64,000 nucleotides of DNA from Paenibacillus sp. FSL R5-0345 (GTDB taxonomy: Bacteria > Bacillota > Bacilli > Paenibacillales > Paenibacillaceae): the NCBI RefSeq assembly GCF_000758585.1, contig NZ_CP009281.1, positions 1,736,001-1,800,000 of the forward strand, in the 5' to 3' direction. The position numbers and the translations under genes were made by a program. Below are positions 54,009 to 63,555 of the stretch, in pieces. The stretch's first letter is position 1. Every line of letters begins with the position of its first letter. Under the pieces are notes generated by a model. It was given only the letters and a program-made list of their open reading frames with translations. It was not told the DNA's origin and did no database searches.

Positions 54009-55817
54009 TTGCGTAATAACAAACACCGGCGTGTATTCAGCGGTCTTCTTATTTTATCTGCGGCTGTAGCCGTGTTGATCCTTAGGCTGGCGTGGGTTCA
54101 ACTAATTATGAAGGAACAGACGGTTCCTGGAACAAAATATACACTTGCGAAGATGGCGGAAATTCAAAGTGAACGGGAGACGGTACTGGACAGTGGTCGG
54201 GGACGTCTGTATGACCGCAAGAATGAACCCCTTGCCGGGGAAACTATTTGGACGGCGGCGTTTTTTCCACAGGAGGAGATGGCTAAGAAACCTGTGACGA
54301 AGGTTGTTTACGAAGAAGCGAAACCCATGCACCGACTGGCGGAGATTCTGGGTGTCAGCTATGAACAACTGCTGAATAAGCGTTCTTCGCTTAAAGAACC
54401 TTTACTTTGGCCATCTTCAGTGGGAAAAGAACCCCTCGCGTTGTCCCAGGCACAGGCAGAAGAAGTGAGTGCACTGGGGATTGACGGAGTAGGCGTGCTT
54501 CCTTTCGCACGCAGATATGATGGGAATTCTTCAGGTCGGCAATGGCTAGGCTATTTATCGGAAGCCACCATGCATGCTGGAGCTAAAGCCTCTCCTACGG
54601 GTCTTAGAGTTCCTATGACGGGAACGGACGGTTTAGAGAAGACATTAGAGCCTTTGCTTCAAGGGGTAGGACACACGGAAGCATATGTTCAAGTGGATGC
54701 GCGTGGGAATCGCCTTCCAGGCAGCCCCATCCAAGTTAAAGCACCGGGCAATCCTTATTTCCCTTTGTCTTTATATACAACGATTGATAAGAAGCTTCAG
54801 GAGGGGATTGAGGCGCTAGCGCTTAAATCCGGAATGAAGGAAGGAGCCATAGTGGTGTTAGACACCGGCACGGGAGATATTGAAGCCATGGTATCTTTAC
54901 CCTTCTATAACCCAGAGAAGATATCTCCTCAAGGGGGGGAGTGGAATAACCGGGCGCTCCAGGCCGCCGTTCCTGGATCGATCTTCAAAATCGTTACAGC
55001 CGCCGCAGCGTTAGAAGCGGGTGTAACCTCCGCTGACGAGCTTTTTTATTGTTCAGGGCAATATGAGAAATATGGATTGTCTTGCCTGACAGGAAAGGGA
55101 CACGGCCCCCTTACGCTGGCGCAAGGATTTGCCGTGTCCTGTAATACTGTATTTGCTGCTCTGGCAGAGCGATTGAGCGGTGTTCAGCTTCAATCAACAG
55201 CATTTGCGCTAGGACTTGGAAGAGATATTAGCTGGCAAGCCGAAAAGACGCTTGGGTTCCCACTTCTAAAACCACTAGCCGGCGAGCAAAAGGGGACCAT
55301 CTTCACTACCTTACTTCCAGATGACAAGGGAGCCAGGGTACAGACTGCAATTGGACAGCGAGATGTGCAAGTCACACCTTTACAAGCAGCAAATCTAATC
55401 GTAACGCTACTGCATGGTGGGGAAGTAAGAGCGCCAAGAATCCTGCAGCGAGTCACATTTGCAAATGGACAGAAGCTGGAGGAGCTTCCGGGTCATCTGT
55501 CCCCATCCTCCGCAGGTAGGATCTCTAAGGCTACAGCCCGCCAGTTACTGTCCATGATGCGCAAAGTAGTGACGGAAGGCACCGGAACTCGTCTACAAAG
55601 CACACACTGGCCCCTTGCAGGTAAATCAGGGACGGCACAGACCCAAGTTAAGGGTATAGCACGCAACAATCAATGGTTTATCGGCTACGGTCCAGTGGAT
55701 CACCCAAGATATGCTGTATCAGTTGCTGTAGAGAATGTCGCTCCGGACAGTCCGCATCTTGCCATTAAGCTGTTCGGTCAGATATTTGATTTGTTATCGG
55801 ATTCGTCAGAAGCTTGA
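54009..55817 (+). CDS. Class B penicillin-binding protein (transpeptidase)
   Basis: This peptidoglycan DD-transpeptidase has 602 residues. One N-terminal membrane span (about 9-28), a PBP dimer-type domain (about 45-240) and a transpeptidase domain (about 265-590) are visible. The active-site motifs are SIFK (Ser324 in AVPGSIFKIVTA), SCNT (SxN) and KSGTAQ (KTG position), near residue 539. The TTG start at 54009 follows AGGAGGGA. It stands outside a cell-division cluster, so a role in sporulation or a specialised cell-wall function is possible, but the subtype cannot be fixed by eye. Its end overlaps the convergent AI-2E gene by 40 bases. Confidence 0.9.
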   Translation: MRNNKHRRVFSGLLILSAAVAVLILRLAWVQLIMKEQTVPGTKYTLAKMAEIQSERETVLDSGRGRLYDRKNEPLAGETIWTAAFFPQEEMAKKPVTKVVYEEAKPMHRLAEILGVSYEQLLNKRSSLKEPLLWPSSVGKEPLALSQAQAEEVSALGIDGVGVLPFARRYDGNSSGRQWLGYLSEATMHAGAKASPTGLRVPMTGTDGLEKTLEPLLQGVGHTEAYVQVDARGNRLPGSPIQVKAPGNPYFPLSLYTTIDKKLQEGIEALALKSGMKEGAIVVLDTGTGDIEAMVSLPFYNPEKISPQGGEWNNRALQAAVPGSIFKIVTAAAALEAGVTSADELFYCSGQYEKYGLSCLTGKGHGPLTLAQGFAVSCNTVFAALAERLSGVQLQSTAFALGLGRDISWQAEKTLGFPLLKPLAGEQKGTIFTTLLPDDKGARVQTAIGQRDVQVTPLQAANLIVTLLHGGEVRAPRILQRVTFANGQKLEELPGHLSPSSAGRISKATARQLLSMMRKVVTEGTGTRLQSTHWPLAGKSGTAQTQVKGIARNNQWFIGYGPVDHPRYAVSVAVENVAPDSPHLAIKLFGQIFDLLSDSSEA

Positions 55818-56968
55818 GTCTCCGGAGGAGCAGGAGTAGCCTTGCCCTTAGATGAAGGGCCGTTTGCGGCAAAGGGCGAAACGATAAACTCCTCTTGAGG
55901 CAAATAGATCCAGCTCTGAAGATATCCTTGTTGGATAAGCTCTTTGATTAGAATAAGCAGAATTGGCGACAGGATCAGACCGGCCATACCGAAAGCAGAT
56001 GTGGACAGAATGACGAAGGACAGCATTAGAAAAGCTGACGAAACGCCAATCGAATTCCCGGTAATCTTAGGCTCAAGCAGTTGTCTTACAATCAGTACAA
56101 TTGCGAGGAGTATGATTAGACCGATTGCTAAAGAGGTATTGCCAACAATGAACAGATAGATAATCCAAGGGACTAAAATCGTTGTTACACCTAGGAGCGG
56201 CAAGACATCAAATACAGCACAGATAAGCGCCATAGTGATTTCGTTACCGGTTCTTAGTATGAATAAGCCAACCAGTACGATAACAAAGGTAATGCTGATC
56301 AGAATAAGCTGAGCTTTTAAATAAGAGCCGATGGCTTTAAATACATTACCCTGCAAAAAGGCATAAGCGGTTTTAAATGTTTTTGGCATTTTGTCATGGG
56401 CGATTTTGCGCCAGTCTTTAATTTCCATACTAAGAAAAAATGCTAAAATAATGGCAATCCCAAAATTGGCCATGAAAGAGGAAAAGGATCCAAGAACACC
56501 GACCATGTATTTTAGAAAAGCAACAAGCCATCCAGTAAGGACATTCGTGGCATCTTTAAAGTATCCATTCACTTTGTCGGTAATATCAGGCGGCAGGCTA
56601 TCGATTTTTTGCTGAAGGTAGGTTGTGAATTCCGCGAAATGTTGTTGTACCACATATGTATACTTAGGAAGATTATCTTGAAAGTGAAGCGCTTGGATCG
56701 TGACCAATAGCCCAGCACCAAATAACGTACCTAGAAGAACGATTAGAAACAGAAGCACTGAGATTGCCGAAGCGAATGGTTTGGCTAGCCCCCGTCGGTT
56801 CAAGAAACGGGCAAGTGGTTCAATAAGCAAAAATACAAAAAAAGATAGGAATACAGGTGCAGCTAACTGATACAATTTACTGAAGGCAAACATAACCAGA
56901 TAGACCGTGAGGACAATTAATCCAATGTCGAAGAACGTGCGCCAATATTTTTTGTATAACGGCAGCAT
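55778..56968 (-). CDS. AI-2E family transporter-type membrane protein
   Basis: This membrane protein has about eight spans in the AI-2E transporter (UPF0118) family. Some family members export small molecules or act as Na+(Li+)/H+ antiporters; signal-molecule transport is not established for most. Family features include PVFLSFFVFLLIEPLARFLNRRGL, the soluble loop of about 75 residues after the third span, and VIVRQLLEPKITGNSIGVSSAFLMLSF near the C-terminus. A polar tail (SSKGKATPAPPETQASDESDNKSNI) follows. The ATG at 56968 is preferred over TTG 56980, which abuts the GAGGGAG ribosome site. Confidence 0.88.
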   Translation of the reverse strand: MLPLYKKYWRTFFDIGLIVLTVYLVMFAFSKLYQLAAPVFLSFFVFLLIEPLARFLNRRGLAKPFASAISVLLFLIVLLGTLFGAGLLVTIQALHFQDNLPKYTYVVQQHFAEFTTYLQQKIDSLPPDITDKVNGYFKDATNVLTGWLVAFLKYMVGVLGSFSSFMANFGIAIILAFFLSMEIKDWRKIAHDKMPKTFKTAYAFLQGNVFKAIGSYLKAQLILISITFVIVLVGLFILRTGNEITMALICAVFDVLPLLGVTTILVPWIIYLFIVGNTSLAIGLIILLAIVLIVRQLLEPKITGNSIGVSSAFLMLSFVILSTSAFGMAGLILSPILLILIKELIQQGYLQSWIYLPQEEFIVSPFAANGPSSKGKATPAPPETQASDESDNKSNI

Positions 56969-57176
56969 AGATATAAACAACTCCCTCTTTAAATTGTTGA
57001 TAGGTCAGGTTGAATACATTGTACATGATTTTACTTAAAAAACGTCTATTTCTTTGATACATGTGTTAAAATAGGGGGTAACGTATTTTTTGTCTAATTT
57101 CACTTGGCCGTATCACAGGTTCTGCTTGCAGACGTAAGGCGAGCCAAAGTCAACTCTGGAAAAGCGAGGAATTCAT

Positions 57177-58577
57177 ATGCAGACTTTGCTGCTCTGGTTA
57201 TTTTATATCTCATCTTTTTATGCTTTTATCCCGGGTATGATTAGCCGCATTTTTGGTTACCGTGTCTTTCGTAAAGGAACTGGGCTGAATGAGTTCGCGT
57301 TGACCTTTGACGATGGACCTGACCCTCGATTTACACCGTTACTCCTGGATTTATTGAAGAAGTATGATGCAAAAGCAACCTTTTTTGTAGTAGGATCTAA
57401 CGCTGAACGTTATCCGGAGCTTATTAGGCGGATACATGCAGAGGGACATCTTATTGGAATTCATAATTATGTTCACAAGACGAACTGGCTCATGCGGCCC
57501 GCAACCGTTCGTCGGCAGATTCAGCGCACGAATGATATTATCTACAACATAATAGGCGAGCGTAGTACGTATTACCGTCCACCTTGGGGGATTGTCAATT
57601 TGTTCGATATTTCTAAGCGTCGCCAAGTTGAAATTGTTCTTTGGTCGGTAATGTTTGGCGATTGGCGTGAGAAGCTTGGTGCGCAGCGGCTCACCGAAAA
57701 AATGCTTGCCCGATTGAATCCCGGTGAAGTAATGCTGCTGCATGATAGCGGTACAACGCTGGGTGCCGATCCGGATGCACCCGAGAATATGCTTGTAGCC
57801 CTTGAACTGACGCTGCAGGAGGCCCAAAGAAGAGGACTGCGTAGCATTCGAGTGGATGACATGATCAAGATGGCGGAGAAATCACCGATTCGGCGTTTAT
57901 CCTTTGGTAAACGAGTACTGGTAGGACTCTGGTTGGCTTGGGAGCAAGTATTTCAAGTATTGTTCCAGCTTAAGACGATTAACCCGGCGGATCCATTCAT
58001 GCATTATCGAATGCGTAAATATCAGGGAGAGCCTGTTGAACTCGGTGATGGAACCCAGCTGAGAAAAGGCGATAAAATCATTGAGCTGCATATTGATAAC
58101 AAGCAATTATTCGAATTAGGTATTCATTCCCGTTCTTCTGCTCAACTTGCGATTCGAATGATCCGCAGAATGGAGAAAGGGTTGCCAATGCTGGCGGAAG
58201 TCATTGCCAAGGATGTGGATCTTGCGCAAGCCAAAGCACTTTATGGGGTTAGTATGATAAACCGTGGGCCAGAGAAATTTGGCTTTAGTGTACATGATTT
58301 GCCGGATGGTTTATTCGCACGCTCCACCAAGTTTTACTTAAAGATCCTGTTAAGTGTGATTCATCCAGATGGTGGTGCTAGGCTCAAGGAGCGGAGTGAG
58401 GTCCTTGTACCGAAGCTAATCTTGATGCCTGTCTCAGAATTGCTCAAGAAGATGAATCAGCAACTGCCTCATGATGAAAGGTCAGTAAGAAAACGTAAAC
58501 CACAGCAAGAGGAAGCCTTGTCGCTTAACGATTCACTTTCAGAAGTGGAATTACCAGGAGCAACAGTAACGAATTGA
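57177..58577 (+). CDS. Polysaccharide deacetylase with C-terminal YkoP-like domain
   Basis: The first about 240 residues form a NodB deacetylase domain preceded by a hydrophobic N-terminus (LLLWLFYISSFYAFIPGM) that may anchor it. Motif 1 FDDGPD (Asp pair), the zinc-binding motif GIHNYVH (His-x-x-x-His), and the arginine/Trp motif YRPPWG are visible, and the last motif LLHDSG carries the catalytic-type His. The C-terminal about 190 residues (MHYRMRKYQGEPVELGDGTQLRKGDKIIELHIDN) resemble the YkoP-like domain. It probably deacetylates peptidoglycan or a wall polymer at the membrane. Confidence 0.87.
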   Translation: MQTLLLWLFYISSFYAFIPGMISRIFGYRVFRKGTGLNEFALTFDDGPDPRFTPLLLDLLKKYDAKATFFVVGSNAERYPELIRRIHAEGHLIGIHNYVHKTNWLMRPATVRRQIQRTNDIIYNIIGERSTYYRPPWGIVNLFDISKRRQVEIVLWSVMFGDWREKLGAQRLTEKMLARLNPGEVMLLHDSGTTLGADPDAPENMLVALELTLQEAQRRGLRSIRVDDMIKMAEKSPIRRLSFGKRVLVGLWLAWEQVFQVLFQLKTINPADPFMHYRMRKYQGEPVELGDGTQLRKGDKIIELHIDNKQLFELGIHSRSSAQLAIRMIRRMEKGLPMLAEVIAKDVDLAQAKALYGVSMINRGPEKFGFSVHDLPDGLFARSTKFYLKILLSVIHPDGGARLKERSEVLVPKLILMPVSELLKKMNQQLPHDERSVRKRKPQQEEALSLNDSLSEVELPGATVTN

Positions 58578-58616
58578 TTCTTGATATTATTAGTCTTATA
58601 TAATGAACGGCAATGT

Positions 58617-58660
58617 AGATGCCTCACAAACCAGAAATGGATTGTGGGGCATCTTTTCTT
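58617..58660 (+). terminator. Rho-independent terminator after the deacetylase gene
   Basis: AGATGCCTCACAA (58617-58629) pairs with TTGTGGGGCATCT (58642-58654) with one mismatch, followed by TTTCTT. Confidence 0.88.
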
Positions 58661-58669
58661 ATGTCCAAT

Positions 58670-58715
58670 AAAAAAGAGCAGTCCGACCATAGATTATCTA
58701 AGGTGAACTGCTCTT
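58670..58715 (-). terminator. Rho-independent terminator of ilvD
   Basis: Read on the minus strand, AAGAGCAGTTC pairs with GGACTGCTCTT across the loop, and TTTTTTATT follows. It lies 32 bases after the ilvD stop. Confidence 0.88.
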
Positions 58716-58745
58716 GTATGCTAGGAACAATTAGAACTAGGCGAA

Positions 58746-60431
58746 TTAAATCTTCAGTACTGCACCGTTACTTGCGTTGGTAACCATTTTGGAATAGCGA
58801 GCCAGGTAACCAGTCTTAACTTTAGGCTCAAACTCTTTCCAGCCCGTACGGCGAACCGCCAATACTTCTTCGTCAACCAGCAGTTCAATCTTACGATTGT
58901 TGAGGTCGAGTTCAATGATGTCGCCATCCTCAACAAAAGCGATCGGGCCGCCTTCAGCAGCTTCTGGAGAAATATGACCGATACTGATTCCGCGGGAAGC
59001 CCCCGAGAAACGTCCGTCTGTAATCAGACCAACCTTAGCACCCAGACCCATGCCCACGATTTGTGAAGTAGGAGCTAGCATTTCCGGCATTCCCGGTCCA
59101 CCCTTTGGACCTTCATAACGGATAACGACTACATGGCCTTCTTTAACCTTACCGTTAGCGATACCTTCGAGTGCGGATTCTTGGGAATCAAAGCAGATCG
59201 CAGGACCTTTGTGATATCCACCAACAGAAGCATCTACTGCACCTACTTTAATGATGGAACCTTCAGGAGCCAGGTTGCCGTATAGGACGGCGAGACCGCC
59301 TCTTTCGGAGTAAGGGTTATCGATCTTATGAATAACCGAAGTATCTTGGATCTCATGTCCGATTACGTTTTCGGCTAATGTTTTGCCGGTAACCGTCATG
59401 CAGTCTCCGTACAGAGCACCTGGTTTCTTCAGCAGTTCATTCAAGACGGCACTAACGCCGCCTGCGCGGTCCACATCTTCGATGAAAATATCGGATGCTG
59501 GAGCCAGCTTCGCCAAATAAGGAACACGGTTAGCCACTTCGTTAATACGTTCAAGCGGATAATCGATACCAGCTTCTTGAGCTAGCGCAAGGGTGTGCAG
59601 CACCGTATTGGTGGATCCGCCCATTGCCATATCCAGTGCAAAAGCGTTATCTAGGGATTCCTTAGTTACGATATCTCTTGGTTTAAGATCTAATTTAATC
59701 AATTCCATCAATTGAGTAGCAGATCTGCGTACAAATTCTCTACGCTCATCAGCTACAGCTAGGATGGTACCATTACCTGGCAATGCAAGTCCAAGTGCTT
59801 CTGCCAAGCAGTTCATGGAGTTGGCTGTGAACATTCCTGAACAAGATCCGCAGGTAGGACAACCGAATTGTTCTAATTCAAGCAGCTCAGCATCGTTGAT
59901 TTTGCCGACTTGGTGAGCACCTACGCCCTCAAATACGGAGGTAAGGGAGAGTTTTTTACCTTTACTGTCTACGCCGGCTTTCATTGGTCCGCCGCTTACG
60001 AACATGGTTGGGATGTTGACACGCAGTGCGCCCATCATCATACCCGGTGTGATTTTATCGCAGTTAGGGATGCAGACCATGCCATCGAACCAATGCGCGG
60101 AAACTACAGTTTCCAAGGCGTCAGCGATGATCTCACGGCTTGGCAGTGAATAACGCATGCCGATATGTCCCATTGCGATACCGTCATCTACGCCGATCGT
60201 ATTGAATTCGAAAGGAACGCCGCCAGCTTCACGAATCGCTTCCTTAACGATCTTACCGAACTCTTGCAGATGCACATGACCTGGAACAATATCAATATAG
60301 GAATTGCAGACCGCAATAAACGGCTTTCCGAAATCTTCTTCTTTTACTCCGGCTGCACGCAGGAGACTACGGTGTGGAGCACGGTCAAAGCCTTTTTTAA
60401 TCATGTCTGAACGCATTTTCTTAGCTGCCAT
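58746..60431 (-). CDS. ilvD: Dihydroxy-acid dehydratase
   Basis: This cytoplasmic Fe-S enzyme of 561 residues dehydrates 2,3-dihydroxy acids to the keto acids of valine, leucine and isoleucine. The cluster-binding Cys positions fit [22 protein letters not shown] and [53 protein letters not shown] is the conserved C-terminal part. The ATG is preceded by AGGGGGGAAAT. It stands alone, away from other ilv genes; no BCAA T-box is seen upstream (60432-60747). Confidence 0.97.
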   Translation of the reverse strand: MAAKKMRSDMIKKGFDRAPHRSLLRAAGVKEEDFGKPFIAVCNSYIDIVPGHVHLQEFGKIVKEAIREAGGVPFEFNTIGVDDGIAMGHIGMRYSLPSREIIADALETVVSAHWFDGMVCIPNCDKITPGMMMGALRVNIPTMFVSGGPMKAGVDSKGKKLSLTSVFEGVGAHQVGKINDAELLELEQFGCPTCGSCSGMFTANSMNCLAEALGLALPGNGTILAVADERREFVRRSATQLMELIKLDLKPRDIVTKESLDNAFALDMAMGGSTNTVLHTLALAQEAGIDYPLERINEVANRVPYLAKLAPASDIFIEDVDRAGGVSAVLNELLKKPGALYGDCMTVTGKTLAENVIGHEIQDTSVIHKIDNPYSERGGLAVLYGNLAPEGSIIKVGAVDASVGGYHKGPAICFDSQESALEGIANGKVKEGHVVVIRYEGPKGGPGMPEMLAPTSQIVGMGLGAKVGLITDGRFSGASRGISIGHISPEAAEGGPIAFVEDGDIIELDLNNRKIELLVDEEVLAVRRTGWKEFEPKVKTGYLARYSKMVTNASNGAVLKI

Positions 60432-60716
60432 ATTGACATTTCCCCCCTAAATAAATTGCAATGAAATATAGTGTCGCATTAACGCAATGAACTCCAAAGA
60501 CCTGCGTATATACGGTTTATAGAATGAACGGGGACGAGCTTCCTAGAGAAGAAGGGCGAAGCCGATTCTATAAATAATGCCGCTGTTTTGGTATAAACGT
60601 TTCCCGCCTATAATGAACGGAGAAGTCATTGTTATTAGTGAGTCTATCACAAAGAGCACGTTTTTTCTACCGGACAATGTGAAGTTTCTCATGAGGAGAC
60701 CGGCCTTAAATCGTAT

Positions 60717-60743
60717 AAAAAAACCTATCCGCTAGGGGATAGG
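60717..60743 (-). terminator. Rho-independent terminator of the acyltransferase gene
   Basis: On the minus strand CCTATCC, a CCTAGC loop region and GGATAGG are followed by seven Ts. The remaining spacer 60432-60716 ahead of ilvD shows two CCGTTCATT direct repeats but no element I can name. Confidence 0.9.
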
Positions 60744-60747
60744 CCAC

Positions 60748-61788
60748 TTATAATGAGCGCCTTAAGGCAACACGCTGCAGGGTGATCATCCAACCAACGG
60801 GAGGCTCAACAATAGGATGCATCAGTCGTTTTACACTTGGTTGGGCTAAGAGAATGGTTAGTAAGATTGCGGAGAACACTAATAAGACGGCGCCTATAGA
60901 ATGGTTGATATAGGAGTACAGGCCAGAAACGGCGGCAAAACGAATGATAAATCCGTGAAGTAGAAAAACATACAATGTACGGGAACCCCAGTCAGTCATC
61001 CGGCTGAGCAAGTAAGGAATCCACCCCATAAATGCTAGTGCAGCAGTGATTTGCAGACCGTAAACAGCTAACCGATAAACTCCTGCGTACCATTCATGAA
61101 GTCCAAGCTGCATGTAAGTCATACTTCCGTAAAGCCAGCCTATCGGGAACTCTGAGCCCCCAGATGCAAACAGAAGGAATAGAAGGATGGAGACTGCGGC
61201 AGCAGTGACTTTAATCTTTTTTTGAAAAAAGCGTAAAAAGGTCTGGAACGGAAAATGATAACCTAATACGAAAAATGGCAGGTATACGAAAGTACGGCTA
61301 ATGCTGAACCATATGCCATCAAGCTGTAGGTATCCAATGGCAATTCCAGCAACGATAGCAAAAATGAATTGCATGGCAGGCGTCCATTTACGCATCCCGA
61401 TCATTAGCAAACGCCAGAAGGCATGACTTGCCAGGAACCATAAGAGCAAATAGGGGGCGAAAAAAGAATGATGGATACCCTGTACGTGATATATGGCGGC
61501 GTCTAGCACAGAGTAGAGGCTTTGAAAAATAATGTACTGCAGTCCGATTTGCATGATTATGCGACGGCCTTGCGTCCCTGTAAGGTGTTTATTGGCAAAA
61601 AAGCCTGTAACGAGCACGAAGAGGGGCATATGGAAGCTGAAGATCCACAAATATAAGCTATGCAAGCTGCTCATTGAGCCTATCAGTGGTTCTATGGCGT
61701 TTCCAACGATTACAGTGACAATGAGAACAAAACGTAAATTTAGAAAAAAGGTCTTTCCAGGTGTGTCTAGCGAGTTATCCCCTACCAT
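60748..61788 (-). CDS. Acyltransferase 3-type membrane protein
   Basis: This integral membrane protein has 346 residues and about ten spans and resembles the acyltransferase 3 / fucose 4-O-acetylase group. LNLRFVLIVTVIVGNAIEPLIG at the start and FSFHMPLFVLVTGFFANKHLTG with the conserved His-x-Pro and Gly-Phe-Phe are characteristic; LLHGFIIRF near residue 280 is also typical. It should acylate an exported polysaccharide or wall polymer. GGGGGGAAG lies before the ATG. No partner genes are adjacent. Confidence 0.83.
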   Translation of the reverse strand: MVGDNSLDTPGKTFFLNLRFVLIVTVIVGNAIEPLIGSMSSLHSLYLWIFSFHMPLFVLVTGFFANKHLTGTQGRRIIMQIGLQYIIFQSLYSVLDAAIYHVQGIHHSFFAPYLLLWFLASHAFWRLLMIGMRKWTPAMQFIFAIVAGIAIGYLQLDGIWFSISRTFVYLPFFVLGYHFPFQTFLRFFQKKIKVTAAAVSILLFLLFASGGSEFPIGWLYGSMTYMQLGLHEWYAGVYRLAVYGLQITAALAFMGWIPYLLSRMTDWGSRTLYVFLLHGFIIRFAAVSGLYSYINHSIGAVLLVFSAILLTILLAQPSVKRLMHPIVEPPVGWMITLQRVALRRSL

Positions 61789-61868
61789 GACTTCCCCCCA
61801 AAGATGCTTGATGCTTTAATTTTAAAATACAAAATTTTCTTCGATTGAATTGTGAATTAACTCACTAG

Positions 61869-61882
61869 TGAAAGCGTTATCA
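61869..61882. promoter_or_regulatory. Perfect cre-consensus site upstream of the alpha/beta hydrolase
   Basis: TGAAAGCGTTATCA fits TGWAANCGNTNNCA at every fixed position. It lies 95 bases upstream of the hydrolase start, and downstream of it ATAGTGG (61920-61926) and CCACTAT (61931-61937) form a small hairpin. Confidence 0.6.
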
Positions 61883-61977
61883 TGAGTACCAAATGTGGCG
61901 ATGTGTTGAAGGTTGTTAGAATAGTGGGTTTCCACTATAATTTTCTTATACACAGTAACATCCGGGAGTGGAGCATA

Positions 61978-62718
61978 TTGAAGAGAAGAATAAATAAGCG
62001 TCGTATTGGTTTAACTGTACTAATTATTCTTGTTATAGCCGGATTGCTGTTATGGAAATATTTAACTCCGTATGCACCAGCCGAACAAGCAGAAACTGCC
62101 CTGATTTCCAGTGGTGGAGTTACCGTCGAGCAGAATGACAACTGGATCTCGTTCGAACCTTCCATTACTAAAGGTGCCTCGATCATATTTTACCCTGGAG
62201 CTCTGGTGAAACCAGAAGCTTATTCCCCGCTTGCGAAGGGCATTGCTGCTGCGGGACATCCTTTCTACATCGCCAAAATGCCGTTTAATTTAGCAGTAAC
62301 AAAGGGCGATGCCGCAGAAGAGATTATTCGTGTACATCCGAAGCAATCTTTTGTTCTAGGTGGACATTCCCTTGGGGGCGTCATGGCGTCACGTTATGCA
62401 GTTGAGCATGCGGACCAGCTGGAAGGTGTATTTTTTCTAGCCTCTTATCCGGATGAAAAAGGTAGTCTACGAGAGACCACTTTGTCAGTATTGTCGCTGG
62501 TAGGGACTGAGGATCAAGTGATTGACAGAGACAGCTACAGTAAAGGGCGCTCTTATCTGCCGGATAATACGGTCTATAGTTCAATCGTCGGTGGTAATCA
62601 CGCTCAGTTTGGAAGCTATGGACCTCAAAAGGGAGACGGGAATGCAACCATTTCTGAAGAAGAGCAGCAAAAAGAAACAGTGAGAGCTATGCTGGATTGG
62701 CTAGGGAATCTTAGGTAG
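61978..62718 (+). CDS. Membrane-anchored alpha/beta hydrolase
   Basis: This 246-residue protein has an N-terminal basic stretch and one membrane span (RIGLTVLIILVIAGLLLWKYL), so the catalytic domain probably faces outside the membrane. The nucleophile elbow is GGHSLGG; an Asp in GTEDQVID and a His in VGGNHAQFG complete the triad. It matches the small Abhydrolase_5 type. The TTG start at 61978 behind GGGAGTGGAG gives a sensible N-terminus; the upstream frame from 61882 has no ribosome site. The substrate is unknown. Confidence 0.85.
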   Translation: MKRRINKRRIGLTVLIILVIAGLLLWKYLTPYAPAEQAETALISSGGVTVEQNDNWISFEPSITKGASIIFYPGALVKPEAYSPLAKGIAAAGHPFYIAKMPFNLAVTKGDAAEEIIRVHPKQSFVLGGHSLGGVMASRYAVEHADQLEGVFFLASYPDEKGSLRETTLSVLSLVGTEDQVIDRDSYSKGRSYLPDNTVYSSIVGGNHAQFGSYGPQKGDGNATISEEEQQKETVRAMLDWLGNLR

Positions 62719-62756
62719 TCTCCGGTTCGGTCTTTCCAACAAAGGGAGTGAGGATT

Positions 62757-63521
62757 ATGCCATTATTACACATTAACGATGACTGCATTCCCTGTTCAGG
62801 AATATTGTTCGACAAAGATGGTACGCTATTGGATTTGTTAGCCACATGGGGGAATTGGGCCGAGCTTGTTCTTCGTGGAATAGAAAACCAGCTTACGGTT
62901 ATGGGAACTGATTTTATTGTGGATCGAAGTAAAGTGCTTGGTACTCAGCATGATGCTGCAGGTAAGTTGATTGGTTATGATCCTGCAGGGCCGCTCACCA
63001 TGGCTACAGAGGAAGAAAGTTATGGAGTGCTTGCCTGGCAGCTATATGCTGCGGGCGTGCCTTGGAATGAAGCGTTGACCCGTGTAAAGAGCATAGCGAA
63101 GGACGCAATGTATGAATTGCGCAGACGCCGCACGGCACAGCCGCTAGAAGGTCTTCATTCTTTTCTGGAACACTGCGCGGCTGCATCGCTGAAGCTAGGT
63201 GTGGTTACCTCAGATGGTGCAAAGACCACTCAGGAGCATCTGGATTGGCTTGGTATTGCGCATTATTTCGATTCGGTAGTTACAAGAGACAGAGTATTAA
63301 ACGGAAAACCCGCACCTGAAATGGCTGAATTAGCCTGCCGGGAGCTGGGGCTGTCTCCTGAAGTGACGATTATTATTGGTGACAGTAATGCAGATATGCA
63401 ATTGGGTAAGGGTGCAGGCTTGCGGTTCGCTGTTGGAATCGCCAACATGGGTGATGGAAATCACTTGATCGACGCAGATGTGATTATTTCTAGCTATAAT
63501 GAGCTAAGGATCACCTACTGA
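62757..63521 (+). CDS. HAD-family hydrolase (phosphatase)
   Basis: This cytoplasmic phosphatase of 254 residues is of the HAD-IA type. Motif I is ILFDKDGTLLDL with the nucleophile Asp and acid/base Asp; motif II is GVVTSDG, motif III has the Lys in LNGKPAPEM, and motif IV is IIGDSNADM. An alpha-helical cap lies between motifs I and II. It resembles phosphoglycolate-phosphatase-like enzymes. The ATG at 62757 follows AAAGGGAG. It is closely followed (34 bases) by the sirtuin gene and may share its operon. Confidence 0.9.
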   Translation: MPLLHINDDCIPCSGILFDKDGTLLDLLATWGNWAELVLRGIENQLTVMGTDFIVDRSKVLGTQHDAAGKLIGYDPAGPLTMATEEESYGVLAWQLYAAGVPWNEALTRVKSIAKDAMYELRRRRTAQPLEGLHSFLEHCAAASLKLGVVTSDGAKTTQEHLDWLGIAHYFDSVVTRDRVLNGKPAPEMAELACRELGLSPEVTIIIGDSNADMQLGKGAGLRFAVGIANMGDGNHLIDADVIISSYNELRITY

Positions 63522-63555
63522 TCAGCATACTAATGGAAAGGATGTGCTACAACAT

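Noticed and set aside
60432..60747. T-box or other BCAA leader upstream of ilvD
   Set aside because: No T-box core, terminator-antiterminator pair or leader peptide could be found on the minus strand in this spacer.
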